A DNA stretch of 64,000 bases from Cannabis sativa. Lineage: Eukaryota > Streptophyta > Magnoliopsida > Rosales > Cannabaceae. The translations under genes were made by a program, and so were the position numbers. The stretch is from NCBI RefSeq assembly GCF_029168945.1, contig NC_083603.1:40734396-40798395 (forward strand), read 5' to 3'. Shown piece after piece: positions 58,237-64,000 of this stretch; position 1 is the first letter of the stretch, and every line of letters begins with the position of its first letter. The notes beneath the pieces are model-generated. The model made no database searches. It was not told the DNA's origin and worked only from the letters and a program-made list of their open reading frames with translations.

Positions 58237-60066
58237 TTAATAATTCTTTTGAAGCTGAGTTTCCTTAACAAAAATTCCATGAAACCCATAAGGAACTCTT
58301 CTCGGCAACTTCACGGAGGAGACGATCTCCAGCTCCGGCGACTTCGCATCCATCACAATAAATCTCGATTCTCCTGAATTCTCATCATGCAAATACGACA
58401 CCAGATATCCATCGTCTTCTTCATCATCATCACCACCATTTTTCGCTACAAAGAACGGTTCTCCACCATAGCATCCCGGTCCGTACATCCTCCGACCGAC
58501 TTCGGCGTCATCGGAACCCTTAGACACATCAAGCTTCACCACTCCGGAGATCTTAGGCATCGGATCACCTACAGCCGCGTAAACGTACTTGTTCCTCTTT
58601 CCGACGAAGTTAGGGTTTATAACTGCGAAATCTAGATTGCTCGCCGACAATGGCTGCCTGGAAACCACACCTGTTTTCAAATCAATCCTTACTTTCTCAA
58701 CCAGAGCGTGAACTAAGTCGAGCCTTTCTAGAGTGTGTTCTACAGAGAGTATATTGGGCGCAACCATTACAATCGCATCTTCATCTTCTTCGTCCCACGC
58801 GTTCACCGCGTGCATAATGTTGAATCCAGGTACATCGAACCACTTCATCTCCGATTCGTCTTTAGCGTAACGAGGAATTATTCCAACTCTCGATACCTTC
58901 GATGGATCTGCTCCCACAGGTGATCCTCCACCTACAATCATCTCCATCGGATTCATCCCCAATTGAATTTCAGTAAATATAGCGTATTTTTTAGTAATCG
59001 CAAAATCGTGAAGAAACGAAGGACTGTTCATCGAGAATATAGGTACATCTGGTTGTTTTTCGCCTCTAGAATCAAATCTAAAGTAGGTTAGAAAAGGAGG
59101 AACTGGTCCGTAACGAAAGGCGAAAGTCTCCCCTGTTTCTGGATCGATCTTCGGATGTGCAGTCATGTTCATATTAAGCTTACCATTAAAATCATGGCGG
59201 CCAACAGTTCGAACATCTCCATATTTAGTGACTCTCACCTCATAAGGGAGATCAGATTCGCCGAGCGCGAAGAGTCGCTCGGCGAAAAAGGCTAAGCTAG
59301 TATTAGCTAAGCCTATTCCGTTAGCCGGATTGAATTGTCCGGTGACAATTCTAGCGGCGGAGAGAGCTCCTCTCGTGGCGGCAGCGGTTAAACCGTTGAA
59401 ACCCGAAAACACATTAGGGATTAAAGGCTGTCCTGCTCTGCGTTCAATATCGTATTTGTATGTGTTAACGTATCTGCTACTGAGTGTGGCTGATTTGCCT
59501 GATTGAGTAATGTGAAAACAATGGAGCATGCCGTCTCCGTCGAAGAGATGGTACGGGCCGCGCGGGAGGAACTGCGGGTTCGGGCCGTTGCGAATGTAGG
59601 CGCCGTCTAGGCAAGGCGGTAAGGCGGTGCCCTGCTCGATGTGGCATTTGGTGGGCGGAAGCTCGTCTGAGACGGGGGCGAAATTGGCCGAAAGGACTAG
59701 TTTAGGGTCGACTGAAGGGCGGAGCGGGGGATCTATGAATGTATTGATGATGTCATCAAACACATTGAATAGTACCCCCGAAAGTGTCGGGGACGAACGA
59801 GGCTGCGGCCTCGTTCGTGTTACCGAATAGGGAGAAGGAGTAGGTGAAGAAGTAATAGTAGGCTTTTTTGTTGTTGTTTTTGGTGGTTGTTGTTGTGTTG
59901 TAGTAGTGGTAGTGGTGGTGGTAGTATTGGGCTTGTCTTCAATTCTAACTGAAGTGATGAGATGAGTAATATTTGGTTTGGTAGTAGTTAGAAGAGAAGG
60001 GTGGTTAATGACATGGTTTGAAAATGGTGTGGTGGTGGAGACAAAGGAGGAGGAGAAGGCATCCAT
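58237..60066 (-). CDS. CCD4: Carotenoid cleavage dioxygenase 4, plastidial
   Basis: An intronless minus-strand frame of 609 residues. The N terminus MDAFSSSFVS and the following Ser/Thr-rich stretch form a plastid transit peptide. It includes a run of ten Thr at residues 48-57 and a Gln/Pro/Lys linker. The RPE65/CCD seven-bladed propeller fold follows (DGAYIRNGPNPQF, GPYHLFDGDGMLH). All four Fe(II)-binding histidines are present: His304 (MTAHPK), His353 (FLHDF), His419 (IMHAVNAW) and His595 (GFHGIFV). CCD4 enzymes cut carotenoids oxidatively at the 9,10 (or 7,8) double bond and set petal, fruit and seed colour. A single exon and the length fit CCD4. NCEDs are also intronless, but the N-terminal wording favours CCD4. 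A TATATAT box lies about 115 nt upstream of the ATG. Confidence 0.9.
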   Translation of the reverse strand: MDAFSSSFVSTTTPFSNHVINHPSLLTTTKPNITHLITSVRIEDKPNTTTTTTTTTTQQQPPKTTTKKPTITSSPTPSPYSVTRTRPQPRSSPTLSGVLFNVFDDIINTFIDPPLRPSVDPKLVLSANFAPVSDELPPTKCHIEQGTALPPCLDGAYIRNGPNPQFLPRGPYHLFDGDGMLHCFHITQSGKSATLSSRYVNTYKYDIERRAGQPLIPNVFSGFNGLTAAATRGALSAARIVTGQFNPANGIGLANTSLAFFAERLFALGESDLPYEVRVTKYGDVRTVGRHDFNGKLNMNMTAHPKIDPETGETFAFRYGPVPPFLTYFRFDSRGEKQPDVPIFSMNSPSFLHDFAITKKYAIFTEIQLGMNPMEMIVGGGSPVGADPSKVSRVGIIPRYAKDESEMKWFDVPGFNIMHAVNAWDEEDEDAIVMVAPNILSVEHTLERLDLVHALVEKVRIDLKTGVVSRQPLSASNLDFAVINPNFVGKRNKYVYAAVGDPMPKISGVVKLDVSKGSDDAEVGRRMYGPGCYGGEPFFVAKNGGDDDEEDDGYLVSYLHDENSGESRFIVMDAKSPELEIVSSVKLPRRVPYGFHGIFVKETQLQKNY

Positions 60067-60180
60067 TTTTCAGACCAAGTAAGTATACTTTGTTAATTTA
60101 GTAGTGTTGTGTTGTTATATGTAGGGATATGTTGGTGGAGTGGGGATGGGACTGGGGATGGTGATGGGGTACAGAAGAAG

Positions 60181-60187
60181 ATATATA
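60181..60187 (-). promoter_or_regulatory. TATA box candidate for CCD4
   Basis: The minus strand reads CCATTATATATCTTCTTC. TATATAT at 60187-60181 is about 115 nt upstream of the CCD4 ATG at 60066. It is followed by a C-rich pyrimidine leader. Position and context fit a core promoter. Confidence 0.5.
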
Positions 60188-60369
60188 ATGGTAAATAGTG
60201 ATGTAAGTAATTAAAATTTTAAGTTTGTAAATTTTAGCTATATAAAATTGTAATTTTTTTTTTCAATTTTTTTATGTTTTTAATTTATTAAAAAAAATAT
60301 TTAGAAATAACTAGAGGTTTTTATCTAAACTTAATAATTTAAAATTTAGACTTTATATGTATTATTTTT

Positions 60370-60695
60370 GGGAAATTTTATAATGCACCCCCTCAAAAGG
60401 GATATACCGATACATCTCTCTGTTTATTTAAGACATCTTGTAAAATTTTAAGAAATTCAGAAGAGTTTAAGTCGTGTGACTATTTTATTTTATACACGTG
60501 TAAAATAGACTGTTTAAATATTTTTTTCTATATTGTAAATTATTCCGAATTTTTTAAAATTTTGTAGGATATCGTAAATAGCTATAACGGTCATGAATAC
60601 TAAAAAAGTTAAACTAAATTTGTTTTCTATATGTTGAAATAAATAGAGGTGTATTAGTACATTTATTTCAAGAGAGGTGTATTGTAAAATTACCC
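60370..60695. mobile_element. MITE with about 24-bp terminal inverted repeats
   Basis: The left end GGGAAATTTTATAATGCACC is inverted at the right end as GGGTAATTTTACAATACACC. The length is 326 bp. No matching target duplication was seen. It lies in the CCD4 upstream region, about 300 bp from the ATG. Non-coding. Confidence 0.65.
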
Positions 60696-62240
60696 TAAAA
60701 TTTATATTAACAAAATTATAAAAAAAAAATTATCATTTTAAAAAAGTACTTATAACACTATTATTACATATAATGATAAAGCTGTCTCTCAAACTCTCGA
60801 ATCAAATCAATCATGTTTGTGGCACCAAATGGAGGAGTGCACACTATCGAATAATAATAATAGAGCAAAATATCAAAGTTCTATTATTGGCACGTTATGG
60901 CTTCTTTAATGCAATGCAACCATGTTCATTTTTTATATATATATATAATAAATAAATATATTTTGAGTATAAATAAAGTTATTACTGTCTATTAATTAAA
61001 AATAATTTTTTTTTTTATAAATTAACTTGTACTAATTATAACTTTTTTATAAATTTTTTAATAAGTTACTTTTTTACTATTTATTGAATATTTTTTTATC
61101 ACATTTTTTTTAAAAAAAATAACTTTTAACTTTTTAAAACTTATTGATTAATTTGGGTAATTAAATAAAATAAAGAAGAAATGTCTGTAATCACAAAATT
61201 ATTTACTAAATATCTAGGTGAGATATGTGTGAAATTAAGTTTAAGAGGCCATCTTTAAAGGTGTAGTCAATATTCAGAGATGTGAGGTGTACAAATAATG
61301 ATTAATCAATTCCACTTATATACATTTTGATTAAATTATCTATGTATCTATCTACCTTATCTATTTCTCATAAATATGCGAAAGCTCTATTTGTAGAAAA
61401 AATAAAACAATATGACAATTATTGGATTCAATATATGTGTTCCCTTTTCACTTGCACCAAAAACCAAAAAAGAAATATCTTCACACAATTTACTACAAAT
61501 ATGTGTTCTTTTTTTGCAGATTTGAGATGCTAGTTAAATATTACTCTTAAAAAAAATAATATCTAACAGTAAAATCTCGAAGTCGATACAATATGGTTTC
61601 AATTAGTATTTAACAGTAATATCTAACTAAATTTTTAAATTTATAAAGAAAAATAAACTTAAGTGGATTTTGCCATTAAAAAAATAATAAAGAGGTTAAG
61701 TATATAAAAATTAAAACATAAAGAGAGTTTTTCCACAACAATAAAAAAAGGGATTAAGTGTATCGCTACAAATTGCTCTTATTTTTTATGCATCTACACT
61801 GCCCCGACTCATAAAACTTAATAGGATGAGGCGAAAGATAACGAGACAGGGCGGGGCAGACCGATTTGTTACTGGTCGAGAGCATTTACATCCCTACAAT
61901 GTAACATAAAAATTGAAGGTAAAATAAATAAATGAATTTTTAATAAGATTTTGTAAAGATGAAAGTAGATAGGAATAAGTTGAGAATTATTTTTTTTTTT
62001 ATTACACATTAATTCAATATAATTTTAAAATAATTTTTATTGATAAATACCCTCTTTTATAATTAAAGTACTAAATATAATATCACAAAATTTATCAAAA
62101 TTAAAGTCTCTAATACAAATATGACCTATACAACTAAGTATAAATTAAAGAATAATAAAAATTAAATAAAAAAATACAAAATGTGTTACAATGTAATTTC
62201 CTCAAGTTGGGTGTCATTTAAGTGATCAGCCGACCCTATA
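60696..62240. other. AT-rich intergenic, no gene seen
   Basis: 61790-61900 has the GGGCGGGGCAGACC and CATTTACATCCCTAC end of a hAT-like repeat like 12110-12545. 61730-61785 shares words with the MITE at 52222-52593. Short ORFs show no domains. Confidence 0.4.
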
Positions 62241-62244
62241 ATAA

Positions 62245-62510
62245 GTGGAGGAAATTAGACTCTATACTCTTTTTATATTGTCCTCTTTTATTTGTACTCT
62301 CTTTTTTAAAGTCTATCATTTTTACTTTTTTTTTAAAAAATACTTTATCAATTTTATTCCTGTCACCTCAATATACTTTTCATGTGACTCCCTTATGTCA
62401 GGTATTTTGGATACAGTACATATAAAAAGATGTATGTTTCAATTAAATGTAAAATTAGAGGTAAATTTAGTTAATTGATAAATAAAAGAGATATTTTCTA
62501 ATAAACCCCA
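62245..62510 (+). repeat. Dispersed repeat, copy 2
   Basis: Aligns with the reverse complement of 39695-39972. Shared words are ACTCTATACT, CCTGTCACCTCA, CTTATGTCAGG(G)TATTTTGG and CATATAAAAAGA(T/A)GTATGTTT. The matching short frames here and in copy 1 reflect sequence relatedness, not shown coding. Confidence 0.6.
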
Positions 62511-62918
62511 TAATAATGCAACCTGACTTATTGCACAATGCCAAAAAAATAAAGGGCCCATATTCTTTAATACTTTTGAGGTTTTTCTATTTAAAACCAA
62601 TATAAAAATTATTGGATAATCAAAATTGTCCTTGCTCACCCATCCCAATTCCCACAACTTTCAATTCCATTACTATATTATTTCTTTAAAAAAATGTTAT
62701 TTCTTTCCAAATCTCATATTCTTTTTTCATTAATTTTTTAGACTATGTTTCAATTTTCAAACAGTTAGCTTTCAACTAATATATATTTCCATCCAATTTA
62801 AAGTTTTTAATCAAATCAAAAATTAAATTTGTTTATAAGAATTAAGACAGATAACATTAAATATACTTTTTTTATCATATATATTTCTAATTTTTTTTTC
62901 TTTGATAAATAAATAAAA

Positions 62919-63946
62919 AATAATTAGTATTTTTACCCTTTAAACTTTCGGCACTACTTAATTTTGCTCTCTAAAATATACGATTTATTAAAAAATTTCC
63001 TTAAAATATAACAGTTATATAATTATGTACCTTCTATTATGTTCTGTTATTTTTACCGTTAAAAAATTAGTATTTCTACATCCTAAATTTGGACTAATAT
63101 AAAATTTTACCCTTTTTTATTAAAAAATTATAATATTCTACTTTTTAAGTAATTATAAGATTCTATTAATTTTGAAAAAAAATAATAAAAATTATTTACA
63201 AATTTGACAAAAATATAAAATTAATTAAAAATTAAATTATTCTTAAAAAAATATTTTCAAACTTTATTTTATTTATAAACACATATCTTAAAAAATCAAA
63301 CTAAAATTATGAAGAATCTAATAAATAATTAAAATAAAAACAATGTTTAATGAAAATTTATAAACTCATAACTTAAGAAATAAAAAAAAAAATTAATTAA
63401 AAATTCAATAAAAATATAAAAATATTTTGAAAAAAGTTATAAATTAAACTAAAAAAAATGTTATGTTTACTTAAACAAATTTACATTTTTTGAGAAAAAT
63501 AAAATACTCAAGTTTATTCTCGTAAAATTTAGTTTTTATAAAAATTAAATTTTAATATTTTTTAAATATCTGAATAAATTTTTTAATAAAAATAAATAAT
63601 TTTTTAAATTGCTTAATTAGTTTTAAAATTTTTATTTATTTTTTAATTTTTTTAATCATTCAAAATATTTTTTATATTAATTTTTTGAGATTTTAAAAAA
63701 AAATGTTGATATTTTTTATTTTTATTTTAAGGGAGTATGATCTGATAGTTGTTAAAAATTAAGGGGCAAAATTGTTAATTTACAAAGACACGTCAGTATT
63801 TAAACAGAATAATGAGATGAAATCGAACAAGAGGACTAAATTTCTGTGTATATGTAAAACTTTAAGGAATATTCTTAACAAGACGTATATTTTAAGGATC
63901 AAAATCAATATTATCAAAAATTCAAAGGACAAAATTGCTAATTATT
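62919..63946. mobile_element. Large long-TIR element (about 1.03 kb)
   Basis: The left end AATAATTAGTATTTTTACCC, then TTAATTTTGCTCTCTAAAAT, is matched by the reverse complement of the right end: AATAATTAGCAATTTTGTCC, then TTGATCCTTAAAATATACG. The imperfect inverted repeats are about 95-100 bp. The ends resemble the MULE-type MITEs at 2232 and 3149 (CTAATTAGGATTTTTGCCCC). The interior is very AT-rich with no coding frame. The target duplication is unclear. Confidence 0.6.
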
Positions 63947-64000
63947 CTAAAAAAAAAAATAGAAAACATAGCATTTATTGAAATTTCTTTGATGTTTTAC

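Noticed and set aside
1..64000. CRISPR arrays, bacterial operons, phage or toxin-antitoxin modules
   Set aside because: The window is plant nuclear DNA. The tandem repeats present have no spacer-repeat structure and no cas-like or prophage genes are seen.

Overview
This is a stretch of AT-rich nuclear DNA from a flowering plant. The evidence is spliced genes with GT-AG introns, plastid and organelle-targeted proteins (HISN2, CCD4, PLS-class PPR editing factors), a CC-NB-LRR resistance gene, F-box/LRR/FBD genes, plant L1-type LINEs, Ty1/copia relics and many MITEs. A eudicot, probably a rosid, fits best. Cannabaceae is only a guess from general resemblance and cannot be tested here.

Layout. 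86-953 (+) is the 3' end of an Hsp90-activator (Aha1_N) domain gene. 954-3889 is repeat-rich and holds two MITEs with intact 9-bp target duplications. 3890-7284 (+) is SWC4/DMAP1, 16 coding exons that all join in frame. 9245-14625 (-) holds a duplicated F-box/LRR/FBD pair. The upstream copy is dead (2-nt insertion, hAT-type MITE insertion, nonsense codon) and the other is intact. Two further relics of the same locus follow at 19430-20650 and 21535-21870. A 5'-truncated LINE with an open RT/zf-RVT/RNase H frame lies at 16768-19162. 23211-30915 (+) is a 14-exon membrane-anchored class 3 lipase resembling sn-1 diacylglycerol lipase. 30916-40080 is mostly transposon debris: a copia relic, a second LINE with a perfect 14-bp target duplication, and a chimeric copia/NLR fragment. 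40275-42555 (+) is HISN2 (hisIE). 44649-46778 (+) is an intronless E-class PPR protein matching SLO2. 47841-51077 (+) is an intact CC-NB-LRR gene. 53905-57072 (-) is an intronless DYW-class PPR gene. 58237-60066 (-) is an intronless CCD4 gene. 60067-64000 is AT-rich repeat sequence.

The genes are a typical plant mixture of housekeeping, organelle RNA-editing and fast-evolving resistance/F-box loci. They are not an operon or a linked pathway. I found no convincing new multi-gene system. The most unusual signals are: a hAT-type MITE family whose two copies here carry different GC-rich tandem repeats but share a GGTCCGATGGT core, one of them as a 19-bp perfect hairpin; the graded decay of the F-box locus into at least four states; a templated inverted 24-bp insertion at the 5' end of LINE 1; and a single reading frame that joins copia pol to an NLR fragment.
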